Notes: generated from the letters alone by a model not told the origin. A stretch of DNA of 64,000 nt from Clostridiaceae bacterium OM02-2AC (GCA_003481775.1 QULU01000005.1:62001-126000); one strand, 5' to 3'. Shown: positions 1 through 8,580, counted from the stretch's first letter. Numbers and translations are program-made.

Positions 1-1761
1 GCTGATTTGTGAAGCGCCGGTATACAGCTGAGCAGAACCATTTAACAGTGCAGGGCTGTTACTGCTTAACGCTGAGGCTCCCTGATAAAGTGTATCACTA
101 CCCGTGAGAAGCTGCGTAATGCCGTCCTGCAAAGCCGGGATGGAGGAATTCAGCTGTTCTGTTCCCGTCTGCAGCTGCTTCGCTCCGTCTGTTAAGGCAG
201 TGGATTTCTGAGCCAAGGTGGAAAGGCCGCTTCCCAGCGTATCCGCTCCCTCTGTATATGCGTGTATCCCAGAAGCCAGACCCTGCTCCCCGGATATTGC
301 AGTATCAGCACTTGCAAGTCCATCTTCAATCTGCTGCATACCCTGAATCAGTCCCATGGTATCCGGTGTGGACCTCTGCGCATCCAGTGAACGCTGTACA
401 GTGGAAAGTCCCTGCTGCAGCTGCGTTAGAGCCTGATCATTTCCATTGAGAAGAGCAGTCATATCCCCGGTTCCCTTGGAAAGCTGTGAAAGACCTGTCC
501 CAAGCTCTGCATATTGCTGGTTCGCATCATGCAGATCCGCTGCCGCTGCAAGAACCTGATTCACAGTTTCCTCGGGAGCATTCACATCCTTCAATTTCTG
601 TGCGGCTGCATACAGCTTTTGGCTTGCAGCTGTATTCTTCGTAATAATCGCTTGCAGCTGTGCGTTCAGTGCCGAAGCACCCTGTGATAGCTGCTGCAAG
701 CTATTTGCACTGCCGGAATTTTCTGCATGCAAATACGCAAGCATACTGGCATGATCACGCGTACTTGATGTCAACGCGGAGGATAGCTTTTGCAGTCCGG
801 ACAAAACGTCGGAGCTTCCCGTATGCAATGCAGCAGTTCCCTGCGCCAGAGTATCGATTCCCTGATTCAATGCCGCTGAGCTGTGCATCAGCTGCTCGCT
901 CCCCTGTTGCAAAGCAGCTACTCCGGCTGTGTACGTCTGCACCCCCTGCTGCAGTGCCGCACTCCCTGTGTGCAGCGTGGAAGCACCATTGACAAGCTGT
1001 ACACTTTTTCCATTCATCGTTCGTATACCGGTACGCAGCTGAGCGCTTCCCTGCTGCAGCTGTGCTACTCCGTCGGTATAGTCCCGCAATCCCTGTTTCA
1101 GTGTTTCGCTGCCGCTTTGAAAGGTTAATGTGCTGGAAGCAAGGGTGTTCAGATTATCTGTAATTGTCCGGTTTCCCGCAATACTGTCAGATAGTCCATT
1201 CTGGATTTTCTGACTTCCCTTCCCTGCTGTTTTCAAACCACTGCTCAGCACCTGAACGTTGGAGAACAATGTATCGGCATAGGTTTTCGTCACGGTAGCG
1301 GAAATCTGTTCCCGTATCTTTGCTATCGCTGTCTCATCCATTTTTGAGGCGATATAATTGGTACCCGGATTCGTCGTATACATCAGCTCCATTTTCCTTG
1401 GATTCTGATCCATGAGAGTCGTTGCATTTGATGAGAAATTTTCAGGAATCGTTATGATCATATAATAAGAGCCATCCGTTAAACCCTGCTGAGCTTTTTC
1501 GGCATTCACAAAGCGAAAATCCATCTCCTTCGCCTTTTTCAAATTCGCAACCAGATCCTCTCCGATATGAAGGCTGGAGCCGTTATAGGAAACCTTATGG
1601 TCTTCGTTTACCACAGCAACCGGTATCTTATCCGCATTTCCGTAAGGGTCCCACATAGAACCCAGAAAAATACCTGAATACAGCATAGGAATCACAATAA
1701 TTGCTGCCAGTACAACCTTAATCCATGTACTGCCTGCTATATTCTTCCATTCTTCCTTCAT
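1..1761 (-). CDS. YhgE/Pip-like membrane protein, N-terminal part (3' end beyond window)
   Basis: The reading frame opens at an ATG at 1761 (MKEEWKNIAG...) behind GAGGATATT and stays open to the left edge, so the C-terminus is missing. One membrane helix lies near residues 10-30 (WIKVVLAAIIVIPMLYSGIF). It is followed by an extracellular domain with the family's usual early motif (GSMWDPYGNADKIPVAVVNE) and then a very long series of LxxGxxxLxxG units such as LQQGSAQLRTG and LNQGIDTLAQG. This is the layout of YhgE/Pip (phage infection protein) family proteins, whose second membrane block is C-terminal. Known members include Lactococcus Pip (phage c2 receptor) and Bacillus YhgE/YueB; the role here is unknown. 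It diverges from an Rrf2-type regulator, so that regulator may control it (inference). Confidence 0.85.
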   Translation of the reverse strand, partial: MKEEWKNIAGSTWIKVVLAAIIVIPMLYSGIFLGSMWDPYGNADKIPVAVVNEDHKVSYNGSSLHIGEDLVANLKKAKEMDFRFVNAEKAQQGLTDGSYYMIITIPENFSSNATTLMDQNPRKMELMYTTNPGTNYIASKMDETAIAKIREQISATVTKTYADTLFSNVQVLSSGLKTAGKGSQKIQNGLSDSIAGNRTITDNLNTLASSTLTFQSGSETLKQGLRDYTDGVAQLQQGSAQLRTGIRTMNGKSVQLVNGASTLHTGSAALQQGVQTYTAGVAALQQGSEQLMHSSAALNQGIDTLAQGTAALHTGSSDVLSGLQKLSSALTSSTRDHASMLAYLHAENSGSANSLQQLSQGASALNAQLQAIITKNTAASQKLYAAAQKLKDVNAPEETVNQVLAAAADLHDANQQYAELGTGLSQLSKGTGDMTALLNGNDQALTQLQQGLSTVQRSLDAQRSTPDTMGLIQGMQQIEDGLASADTAISGEQGLASGIHAYTEGADTLGSGLSTLAQKSTALTDGAKQLQTGTEQLNSSIPALQDGITQLLTGSDTLYQGASALSSNSPALLNGSAQLYTGASQIS

Positions 1762-1896
1762 AATATCCTCTTCTTTCTTTTTATATCCATGGATACCAAA
1801 TATCCACGGAACACTGGAATTATAGTACATTATATGCGCATGTCAACGCTATTTACAGAAAGTTTAGAATTGTTATGAAAAATTCAGGAGGAAAAG

Positions 1897-2388
1897 ATGG
1901 ATGGATTCAAAGAAAAGGCTTGCAAAGGAAAAGAAGAAACAGCTATACTATACATGATAGAAGGTGAGATTATGAGAATACGCGGCAGTCTGGAGCAGGC
2001 AATCTGTATTGTACTGCTGATTAGCACAAGCAGTCGGCCTGTGAAAAGCAGCGAGCTTAGCAAAAAGCTGCATGTGTCGGATTCCTACTTAAAAAAAATC
2101 ATGCGGCAGCTGGTTAAAGCGGACATCGTTTCCTCGATCGCCAGCAAAAACGGCGGTTTTGTATTGCTGCGAACACCTTCTCACATAACCTTTCTTGACC
2201 TGTTCAATGCCATTGAGGGACAGGAGGAATTCGCCGTGAGTACAAGCCTTGTTGATCGGGTTTTTGATTCCAGAAAGCAGGTTAAAGAAAAAGAAGAAAA
2301 AATCATGCGGTATCTGCATGAAGCCGAGCTGGAATATCGAAAAAAGCTAAAAGAAATTACGATTCAGCAAATTCTATCCGATGTTTAA
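1897..2388 (+). CDS. Rrf2 family transcriptional regulator
   Basis: This encodes a predicted 163-aa winged-helix regulator. The core starts at RIRGSLEQAICIVLLIS, followed by the DNA-binding helices (SSELSKKLHVSDSYLKKIMRQLVKADIV) and the wing (GGFVLLRTPSHITFLDLFNAIEG), as in Rrf2 proteins. The three clustered cysteines that bind Fe-S clusters in IscR or NsrR are absent, so a redox cluster is unlikely. Two starts are possible: ATG 1897 behind a strong AGGAGG, giving a 25-residue extension, or ATG 1972 behind AAGGTGAG, which matches the usual family N-terminus. It is divergent from the YhgE-like gene with about 135 bp between, which suggests shared control (inference). Confidence 0.85.
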   Translation: MDGFKEKACKGKEETAILYMIEGEIMRIRGSLEQAICIVLLISTSSRPVKSSELSKKLHVSDSYLKKIMRQLVKADIVSSIASKNGGFVLLRTPSHITFLDLFNAIEGQEEFAVSTSLVDRVFDSRKQVKEKEEKIMRYLHEAELEYRKKLKEITIQQILSDV

Positions 2389-2594
2389 GCATCGCAGCCA
2401 CAGGACTTTTATGCCGACTGGCTGCACAGCGAGGGCTGTCATATCGCTTCTTGCATCAATGATTTTTAACGCAATTTAAAACGCCGGTCAGCCTCTTAGC
2501 TGTGTGAAAATAAGCATCTTATTTTCTGATCAGGTATAAGAAAATAGCCGATTTCTATAATGAAAAGGTTGGATTTCCTTTGAACAGGCATAAG
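2389..2594. other. Intergenic stretch, nothing recognised
   Basis: This follows the Rrf2 stop codon. I see no gene, RNA family or strong hairpin in it. Confidence 0.5.
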
Positions 2595-2624
2595 AAAAAA
2601 ACGATTCCTCCAATGGAAGAGTCG
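2595..2624 (-). terminator. Intrinsic terminator of the 52-aa gene
   Basis: On the minus strand a 10-bp stem (CGACTCTTCC / GGAGGAATCG, one mismatch, ATT loop) is followed by seven Ts. It begins 15 nt after the stop codon of the small gene at 2639-2797. Confidence 0.75.
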
Positions 2625-2638
2625 GCCTTTTTCTTTTC

Positions 2639-2797
2639 TCAGTTTCCTCCGGGACCATCCTGACGATCTCTTTCGTCCGGATAATACTTTAGGTTATTGT
2701 TTGTCCACTGATTGTTTCCAGCTGTTTTCTTTTCTTCCTTTTGATGCAGCAGCTCTTCGCTGTCATGGCAGGATTTTTTCTTCTGTTCCATATTCAT
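2639..2797 (-). CDS. Small hydrophilic protein, 52 aa, unknown
   Basis: This is an unrecognised small gene. It starts MNMEQKKKSCHDSEELLHQK behind GGAGTGTG and ends DERDRQDGPGGN. The protein is highly charged, has one cysteine and no membrane segment. The ribosome-binding site and the intrinsic terminator just downstream argue that it is real although short. A second in-frame ATG lies two codons in. It lies 37 bp downstream of the VOC gene on the same strand and may be the last gene of that operon. The function is unknown. Confidence 0.6.
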   Translation of the reverse strand: MNMEQKKKSCHDSEELLHQKEEKKTAGNNQWTNNNLKYYPDERDRQDGPGGN

Positions 2798-2834
2798 CAC
2801 ACTCCATTTCTAGTATGTGTGTTGATTGGACAGG

Positions 2835-3281
2835 CTATACCGTTTCTTTACTCGGATCATACGGTCCGGTTATTTCCAATACATTTCCCTCGGGATCACT
2901 GATATTGAAATACCAGTAGGGCATCGTGATTGAAACATAATAAAGGGGGGACAGCGAAGAAACCTGCAGGCTCTTCAAACGCTCATATTCCATATGCAAA
3001 TCCTCACACACATAATTTTGAACCATGATATCATTTCCCTGATTCACCGTCTGTATGCAATCTCTGACGTATGCGTCATTATAGTGTTCCTTCACATTCT
3101 GCTTTTGCTTTGCAAATTCCGCATCATATTCCGCATGCAGGACAGCAAGAGTATGCCCGCACGAAAATTCCACCCATCGCTGCGGCGTAATTTCTCTCCC
3201 CTTTTGCTGGAGCAGTTGTTCATAGAAGTCTACCGTGTCATGAAAATGCTGTGCATTGATATATACACACTCCAGTCTCAT
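2835..3281 (-). CDS. VOC (glyoxalase/bleomycin-resistance fold) protein
   Basis: The 148-aa protein has the features of a VOC superfamily member: it begins MRLECVYINAQHFHDTVDFYEQLLQ and ends with a second half carrying ISDPEGNVLEITGPYDPSKE. The DPEGN..E signature is typical of the last beta-alpha module. VOC proteins include glyoxalases, dioxygenases and drug-binding proteins, and nothing here fixes the substrate. Its ATG overlaps the stop of the upstream GNAT gene by 4 nt (ATGA), which indicates translational coupling. Confidence 0.8.
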   Translation of the reverse strand: MRLECVYINAQHFHDTVDFYEQLLQQKGREITPQRWVEFSCGHTLAVLHAEYDAEFAKQKQNVKEHYNDAYVRDCIQTVNQGNDIMVQNYVCEDLHMEYERLKSLQVSSLSPLYYVSITMPYWYFNISDPEGNVLEITGPYDPSKETV

Positions 3282-3562
3282 AACGTTTCCTCCATCGTCC
3301 AGATATCCTGTTCCTTGATATGCTTTTTCATCCAGCTATATGCATAGGGACAGGTTGTAACGCATTTCCAGCCCTGCGCTCTTATTGCGATGACTGCTTC
3401 CTTCATAAGTACGCCTGCAATCCCTTGTCCACGCAGTGATACGTCAACAAATGTGTGATCGATATCCACAAGCTGTTCATCTACAAAAGGAAATGTAATC
3501 TCAGCAAGCAGTTGTCCCTGCTTATCTATAAATATACGGTGTTCCTCTCTGCTTATGTCCAT
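3278..3562 (-). CDS. Small GNAT-type N-acetyltransferase (YjdJ/COG2388-like)
   Basis: This is a 94-aa minimal GNAT protein. The acetyl-CoA loop is visible as VDVSLRGQGIAGVLMKEAV, followed by a strand and CPYAYSWMKKH, which is characteristic of the short YjdJ group. I placed the start at ATG 3562 because AAGGAGG lies just upstream; a longer frame from 3580 has no such site. It is co-transcribed with the VOC gene through a 4-nt overlap. The substrate is unknown. Confidence 0.8.
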   Translation of the reverse strand: MDISREEHRIFIDKQGQLLAEITFPFVDEQLVDIDHTFVDVSLRGQGIAGVLMKEAVIAIRAQGWKCVTTCPYAYSWMKKHIKEQDIWTMEETL

Positions 3563-3732
3563 GATAGCCTCCTTCTCCATGCCATACGCACGGCTATTAC
3601 AGCTTCATTGTACCATAAATCATTTCCTGCATACCTGTAATTGCAGTCATTTATAACACCGTATTCACACAGCTTTCGTTATACAGAAAACCTTTATAAA
3701 ATAAAGGCTGATCCGCTTTATTTATCATAAAC

Positions 3733-3778
3733 AAAGGAATCAGACGCATCAGCTTTATGCGATGCTCCTGATTCCTTA
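3733..3778. terminator. Hairpin terminator after ade
   Basis: A long inverted repeat (AAGGAATCAG... / ...CTGATTCCTT, with an inner CGCATC/GATGC) lies between the GNAT gene and the end of ade. It is flanked by T- and A-rich sequence, so it could act in either direction. Confidence 0.65.
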
Positions 3779-3907
3779 TTTCTCAAGCTGTTTTGATTTC
3801 GCTGCTTCAACATACGAAGTGGCAAGCTACCCCCTATAGCCTGCTTCCTCTGTGTGTAACAGCGCGATCGTTATTACAAAGCTAAGTGTATTTCCATACT
3901 TCTTGCT

Positions 3908-5680
3908 TTATGCAAACAGCGGTACGATTTCTTTCTTCAAAACATCAATCAAACCAAGGTCAGACATTTTGGCCTCAGGAATTACCGGCAATGCCAGGGT
4001 GACGATTCTCAGCAGTGGATTTTCCATATCCACAAGACCAAGCGCGCGATTCGCATCCTTCATCAATGCATTATCAACCGCCAGCTCTTCCGCAGGCTTC
4101 AGCGATATCAGTCCGGCAAGCGGCAGCTGCAATGTATGCAGAACTGCACCATCCTTTACTGCACACATGCCGCCTCCGCAGGCAATCAATTCATTTGCGG
4201 CAAGCAGCGCATTCTCTGCATTATCGTATACGATTGTCAAGTTATGAGAATCATGGGAAACCGTCGATGCCAGAGCTCCTGTTGTCGTACCAAAGCCACG
4301 CACTACGCCCAAAGCCACGGTATCATGCCCTGCATGACGGTTGACAACAGCTACGAATTTCAAGTCATCATCGTTCAGCTTCAGATACCCGTTCTCCACC
4401 GGAAGCTCCTCACAGGAAACCAGCGTACTGGATAACAGCAAATCCTTGTACTCCATCAAATGCACCTTAACAGTACCGTTTTCCACCGGTGCCTTGATAC
4501 GGAAATCCTCTGCGCACAAGCTTTTTACATGCATGGAATTGCGATGCTCGATCGCATAGCTTTCCTCCTTGATATCGGCCAGCAGCTTTCCGTTTTTCGC
4601 GACCAGCTCTCCATCAAAGAACACATGACTCGGCTTCAATTCCTCCAGGCTTTCAACAATCAGCATATCTGCCACAAAGCCCGGAGCGATCGCACCCAGA
4701 TTTTCAATCTTGATTTCACGTGCCGTATTATAGGTAGCACTCTTAATTGCTGTTACCGGGTCCATACCACAGCGAATGGCGTTACGCACTACATCATTCA
4801 TATGTCCGTTATTCAAAATATCATCCGCTTCGCGATCATCCGTACAGAAGCACAGGTGATCGAAGAATTTCACCTGCTTAACACCCTCCCAGATGTCCTT
4901 TACATTCTTTGTGATAGAGCTGTCTCTGGCATCCACATACATTGCACTGCGCAGCTTTTCCAGCCCTTCCGCAGATGCCCGTGTTTCATGGCAGGTATTC
5001 GGACCACCGCACAGATAGGCTGACAGCATTCGTCCGCTAACATATGGCGCATGCCCCTGCATATACAGACCGCGCTCTTCCGCAACCTTCAGAATATCCA
5101 TCATGCGATCTTCTCCATGAATCACGGCAAGAAAATCCATAACCTCTGCAAGACCGATTACCCGCTTTAAACCGCAAAGCTCTTCAATCTGTTCAGCCAG
5201 AAAATCCGCACCGGCATTCTCCAGTCCCGGAACCGCAGGCACACAGCTTGGAATATCGATCAGCTGACGCATGGGAAGATTTTCTCCGCTGTCATGCATA
5301 TAGCGGACACCCTCCATCCCCCATACATTGGCAATTTCATGCGGATCGGTAATTACAGTTGTCGTCCCATGCGGAATGACTGCCTTTGCGAAATTGCGCG
5401 GTGTCATCATAGAGCTTTCGATATGCTCATGCGCATCCAGAAAGCCGGGAATCAGATAGTGTCCCTGTCCATCCACAACGGTAGCTGCCTTGTCCAGATC
5501 TGCATTCAAATCCTTATATTCCACATGTGCAATCATACCATCATAAACAAATACATTGGCCGGATAGATTTCTCCGGTAATCACATTGACCAGCTGAACG
5601 TTTTTGATCAGCAGATCGCTTGGAATTTCACCAAGAGCCGCCTTCAGCAGCTGTTTTTTATCCTTTGGCTGTAGCTTCAT
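3908..5680 (-). CDS. ade: Adenine deaminase
   Basis: Adenine deaminase converts adenine to hypoxanthine and ammonia in purine salvage. The 590-aa protein matches the family in length. It has the N-terminal metal-binding segment PGFLDAHEHIESSMMTPRNF, the EVMDF segment, the HAPYVSGRMLSAY region, the CTDDREADDI metal-site segment, and a C-terminal domain with VSHDSHNLTIV. The start is ATG 5680 (MKLQPKDKK) behind AGGAAG; a longer frame from 5701 overlaps the upstream hairpin. It lies downstream of the NCS2 purine permease with a terminator hairpin between them, so it may be transcribed partly by read-through from the riboswitch promoter (inference). Confidence 0.95.
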   Translation of the reverse strand: MKLQPKDKKQLLKAALGEIPSDLLIKNVQLVNVITGEIYPANVFVYDGMIAHVEYKDLNADLDKAATVVDGQGHYLIPGFLDAHEHIESSMMTPRNFAKAVIPHGTTTVITDPHEIANVWGMEGVRYMHDSGENLPMRQLIDIPSCVPAVPGLENAGADFLAEQIEELCGLKRVIGLAEVMDFLAVIHGEDRMMDILKVAEERGLYMQGHAPYVSGRMLSAYLCGGPNTCHETRASAEGLEKLRSAMYVDARDSSITKNVKDIWEGVKQVKFFDHLCFCTDDREADDILNNGHMNDVVRNAIRCGMDPVTAIKSATYNTAREIKIENLGAIAPGFVADMLIVESLEELKPSHVFFDGELVAKNGKLLADIKEESYAIEHRNSMHVKSLCAEDFRIKAPVENGTVKVHLMEYKDLLLSSTLVSCEELPVENGYLKLNDDDLKFVAVVNRHAGHDTVALGVVRGFGTTTGALASTVSHDSHNLTIVYDNAENALLAANELIACGGGMCAVKDGAVLHTLQLPLAGLISLKPAEELAVDNALMKDANRALGLVDMENPLLRIVTLALPVIPEAKMSDLGLIDVLKKEIVPLFA

Positions 5681-5699
5681 ATACAACACTTCCTTTCTC

Positions 5700-5726
5700 A
5701 AAAAGATGCACTCTCATGCATCTTTT
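5700..5726 (-). terminator. Intrinsic terminator between permease and ade
   Basis: A perfect 10-bp inverted repeat AAAAGATGCA / TGCATCTTTT with a 6-nt loop is followed by a five-T run on the minus strand. It sits directly between the permease stop and the ade start and probably sets their expression ratio. Confidence 0.8.
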
Positions 5727-5729
5727 GCT

Positions 5730-7064
5730 TTACCCGTATATAAAATAGCAAATTAAAGGGATCGCCATTACATACATGATCGGATGTACTTCTCTGAATT
5801 TTCCGGTCGCTGTTTTAATAAGTACAAATGCCAGAATACCGGCAGATATCCCGCTGGCAATAGAGCCTGTAAACACGGTAAACATAATCATAACAAACGG
5901 TCCGAAGGATTCTGTGAAATCTGCGAAATCAATATCCTTAAAACCGCTGATCATCAAGAAGCCCACGAAAATCAGAGCCGGTCCGGTTGCCGCATTTGGA
6001 ATCATCAGAACCAGTGGGGAGAGAAATACCATAATCATAAAGATAACGGATACCACAACACTGGTAAAGCCGGTGCGTCCGCCAGCTTCCACACCTGCAC
6101 TGGATTCCACAAAGGTCGTAATGACCGTATTACCGGTTAGTGCACCGATACAGGTTCCGATGGCATCTACCAGAAACGGCTGTTGAATATTCGGCAAATC
6201 CCCATTTTCATCCAGCATGCCGGCTTTTGCACTGACACCGAGAATTGTCCCCAGCGTAGAGAAGAAATCCCCGCAGAACGCCGTAAAAATCAGAATAACG
6301 GATGAAAAGCTGAATACGGATTTGAAATCAAGATTAAACATGACATTGCCCAGTCCGGTGAAATCAGGAACCTTGGCAAATGTTGACGGGACTGTGGTAA
6401 CCCCTGCCGGTATTCCCAGCAGGGTAACGATAATGATACCGATCAAAATTGCGCCGTTTACCTTATACGCTGTCAGAATAGCAATGATGACAAGCCCCAG
6501 AACGGCCAGCATAACAGCAGGGTCGGTAAAGTTTCCCATGCCCATACCGCTTTCCGTAAAGGACGCAATGCCTGTATTTTTAAATCCCAGATATGCGATA
6601 AAGAAGCCGATTGCGGTACCGATGGATATTTTAATGTTCTTTGGTATCGCCTTGACAATCAGATCACGGATACCGAATATTGTCAGCAACAGAAAAATCA
6701 GACCGGAAATCAGGGTCATTGCCATAGCGCCTCCAAAGGAAAGCTGCTGGCTCTGAATCAGTGCGCCAAACATGAAATTGCTTCCCATACCGGTTGCCAA
6801 TGCAAATGGCAGATTTGCATATAACGCCATCAGCAGGGTAATGAGTCCGCTGATAATAGCACAGGTGACAACGATCGCCTCCTTGGTGATCATAACACCG
6901 TTGGCATCAATGATAAATGCGGCATCCCCATAGCCGACGATTGCCCCGGGCTGTACGACCAGCACATATGCCATTGTCATAAACGTGGTGATTCCGGCGA
7001 TAAGCTCTTTTTTATAGCTGGTATTGCGTTCCTTGAATTTGAAAAAATCTGCGATTTTGCTCAT
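5730..7064 (-). CDS. pbuG: NCS2 family guanine/hypoxanthine permease (PbuG/AzgA type)
   Basis: This is a membrane importer for purine bases of the AzgA-like branch of NCS2. The 444-aa protein begins MSKIADFFKFKERNTSYKKE followed by LIAGITTFMTMAYVLVVQPG, a hallmark of this branch, and has about 12-14 hydrophobic segments. A family motif near the middle includes VESSAGVEAGGRTGFTSVV. The start is ATG 7064 behind AAGGAGG; the frame extends 24 codons further up through riboswitch RNA, which is unlikely to be translated. A guanine-class riboswitch immediately upstream supports the guanine/hypoxanthine assignment. Confidence 0.92.
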   Translation of the reverse strand: MSKIADFFKFKERNTSYKKELIAGITTFMTMAYVLVVQPGAIVGYGDAAFIIDANGVMITKEAIVVTCAIISGLITLLMALYANLPFALATGMGSNFMFGALIQSQQLSFGGAMAMTLISGLIFLLLTIFGIRDLIVKAIPKNIKISIGTAIGFFIAYLGFKNTGIASFTESGMGMGNFTDPAVMLAVLGLVIIAILTAYKVNGAILIGIIIVTLLGIPAGVTTVPSTFAKVPDFTGLGNVMFNLDFKSVFSFSSVILIFTAFCGDFFSTLGTILGVSAKAGMLDENGDLPNIQQPFLVDAIGTCIGALTGNTVITTFVESSAGVEAGGRTGFTSVVVSVIFMIMVFLSPLVLMIPNAATGPALIFVGFLMISGFKDIDFADFTESFGPFVMIMFTVFTGSIASGISAGILAFVLIKTATGKFREVHPIMYVMAIPLICYFIYG

Positions 7065-7120
7065 ATTTTCCTCCTTAACCATGTCCTCACCATATTCCAT
7101 GATATCCATGAAAGAAGAAG

Positions 7121-7185
7121 CACCATAGTATCTCATTTACGGTGAGATGTAGAGACTGTCGGCCATATCCCGACATTATATGGTG
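7121..7185 (-). promoter_or_regulatory. Purine riboswitch aptamer, guanine class
   Basis: On the minus strand the aptamer reads P1 CACCATATAAT, P2 hairpin GTCGGGATATGGCCGAC, J2/3 AGTCTCTAC, P3 ATCTCACCGTAAATGAGAT, then ACTATGGTG closing P1. The conserved loops GGATATGG and CCGTAAA that form the loop-loop contact are present. The base equivalent to position 74 is C, which in characterised purine riboswitches selects guanine or hypoxanthine over adenine. It lies about 57 nt upstream of the permease start. Confidence 0.95.
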
Positions 7186-7200
7186 AGCACAACAGAGTTC

Positions 7201-7229
7201 ATTATACCAAAGTGAAAGCAAAATTGTAA
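7201..7229 (-). promoter_or_regulatory. Sigma-A type promoter for the riboswitch-permease transcript
   Basis: The minus strand has TTACAA, a 17-nt spacer and TATAAT, ending about 15 nt upstream of the aptamer. Confidence 0.7.
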
Positions 7230-7262
7230 ACGTCTATGCATAGGTAATTGTTTCCTGAATGT

Positions 7263-8483
7263 TTACAAATACTTCCGCAATGCCTCCAGCAAAAGCTGAC
7301 ACCCGTCTGCGCAATCCTTTTGTGTACTGTATTCCTCTTTACAGTGGGAGGCACCTTCATGCTGAGAACGAACGAAGATCATCGCCATAGGACAGACGTC
7401 CTGAAAGTTCATGCAGTCGTGTCCTGCACCGCTGGCAAGTCGCAGGATGGGCAGCTGCAGTGTTTCACAGCAGCTCTCCAGCTCCTGCTTCAGCTGTTCA
7501 TCGCACATTGCCGCCGGCAGCTGCTGTTTTAAGCAGCGTTTCACCCGTACTCCCTGTTCCCGCTCAAGCGTCTTTTCAAACTCCTGCATTGTATGCAGTA
7601 TATGTGAAAGAATGGAATCATCAAGAGAGCGAAGATCCAGAGAAAAGCTCACATGATCACAGATAATATTGCAGGCCCCGGGATAGGTATGAATTTCCCC
7701 AATCGTCGCTACCGTATGCGGCTGCTGCTGTGCAAGCTCTGTCATACGCAAAATCCAGCGGGACATCGCGGTCACCGGATCATGACGCCGATGCATCGGT
7801 GTTGCCCCCGCATGTGCGCTCCTGCCATGGATCGTGATTGTATATCGCACCAATCCGGCAATCCCCTCAACGATTCCTACAGAGAGCCCTTGTGCTGCCA
7901 GAACATCGGCCTGCTCGATATGCACTTCATAGTAAGCCTTTAGTGGTGTTATGCGACAGGCAGCATACTGCTCGGGATGATAGCCTGCCTGTTTCATTGC
8001 CTGTGCAAGTGTGATTCCATCCTGATCCAGAGTCTGAAGTCCTTCAGCATCCACTTTCCCGCAAATGGAGCGGCTGCCGATCATACCATAGCCGAATCGG
8101 TTTCCCTCTTCATCCCGAAAGCCGATGACCATCAGGGAACGCTGCGGCTGCATTCCTGCTTCCCGTATGGTCTGCAATACCTCAATACCTGCCAGTACCC
8201 CCAGACAGCCATCGAATATCCCACCTTCCTTTACCGTATCAAAATGGGAACCGCAGACAACAGGCGGCAGGGCTGGATCAGCTCCCTTTAACGTCCCGAT
8301 GATATTACCGCAGGCATCTGCAGCAACGCTTAGACCGGCATCCTGCATCCATTTCTTCAGCTGGACAGCGGCAGCCTCATCCTCTTTTGTGAACGGAAAG
8401 CGTGTTACACTTCCATCGCTTGCTTTTCCTATCTGCCCCAGTTTCTGTATATGATTCCATAAACGCTTCTCATTGATTTTCAT
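7263..8483 (-). CDS. M20 family amidohydrolase (carbamoylase/allantoate amidohydrolase type)
   Basis: This 406-aa protein belongs to the Zn-dependent hydantoinase/carbamoylase branch of M20. Visible metal-site segments are VVCGSHFDTVKEGGIFDGCLGV (His and Asp), RDEEGNRFG (Glu pair), YYEVHIEQ (His), and GHDCMNF near the C-terminus. Relatives hydrolyse N-carbamoyl amino acids, allantoate or ureidoglycolate. The position directly upstream of a purine permease and adenine deaminase favours a nitrogen or purine-catabolic substrate, but that is inference. The start ATG 8483 follows GGGAGG. Confidence 0.85.
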   Translation of the reverse strand: MKINEKRLWNHIQKLGQIGKASDGSVTRFPFTKEDEAAAVQLKKWMQDAGLSVAADACGNIIGTLKGADPALPPVVCGSHFDTVKEGGIFDGCLGVLAGIEVLQTIREAGMQPQRSLMVIGFRDEEGNRFGYGMIGSRSICGKVDAEGLQTLDQDGITLAQAMKQAGYHPEQYAACRITPLKAYYEVHIEQADVLAAQGLSVGIVEGIAGLVRYTITIHGRSAHAGATPMHRRHDPVTAMSRWILRMTELAQQQPHTVATIGEIHTYPGACNIICDHVSFSLDLRSLDDSILSHILHTMQEFEKTLEREQGVRVKRCLKQQLPAAMCDEQLKQELESCCETLQLPILRLASGAGHDCMNFQDVCPMAMIFVRSQHEGASHCKEEYSTQKDCADGCQLLLEALRKYL

Positions 8484-8544
8484 AGGCTACCTCCCGATTA
8501 TGAACATTATAGCCGATTGCATCAAAAAAGCCAAGAAAGCAGAA

Positions 8545-8577
8545 AAGACACCATCAAAACGGTGTCTGCTTTTTTCT
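8545..8577. terminator. Bidirectional terminator
   Basis: A GACACC(ATCAAAAC)GGTGTC stem is flanked by AAAA on the left and a T-run on the right. It lies between the XRE gene and the M20 gene and can serve the XRE gene on the minus strand. Confidence 0.7.
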
Positions 8578-8580
8578 GTA

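Noticed and set aside
3993..5674. Plus-strand frames across ade
   Set aside because: They are antisense shadows of the adenine deaminase gene.
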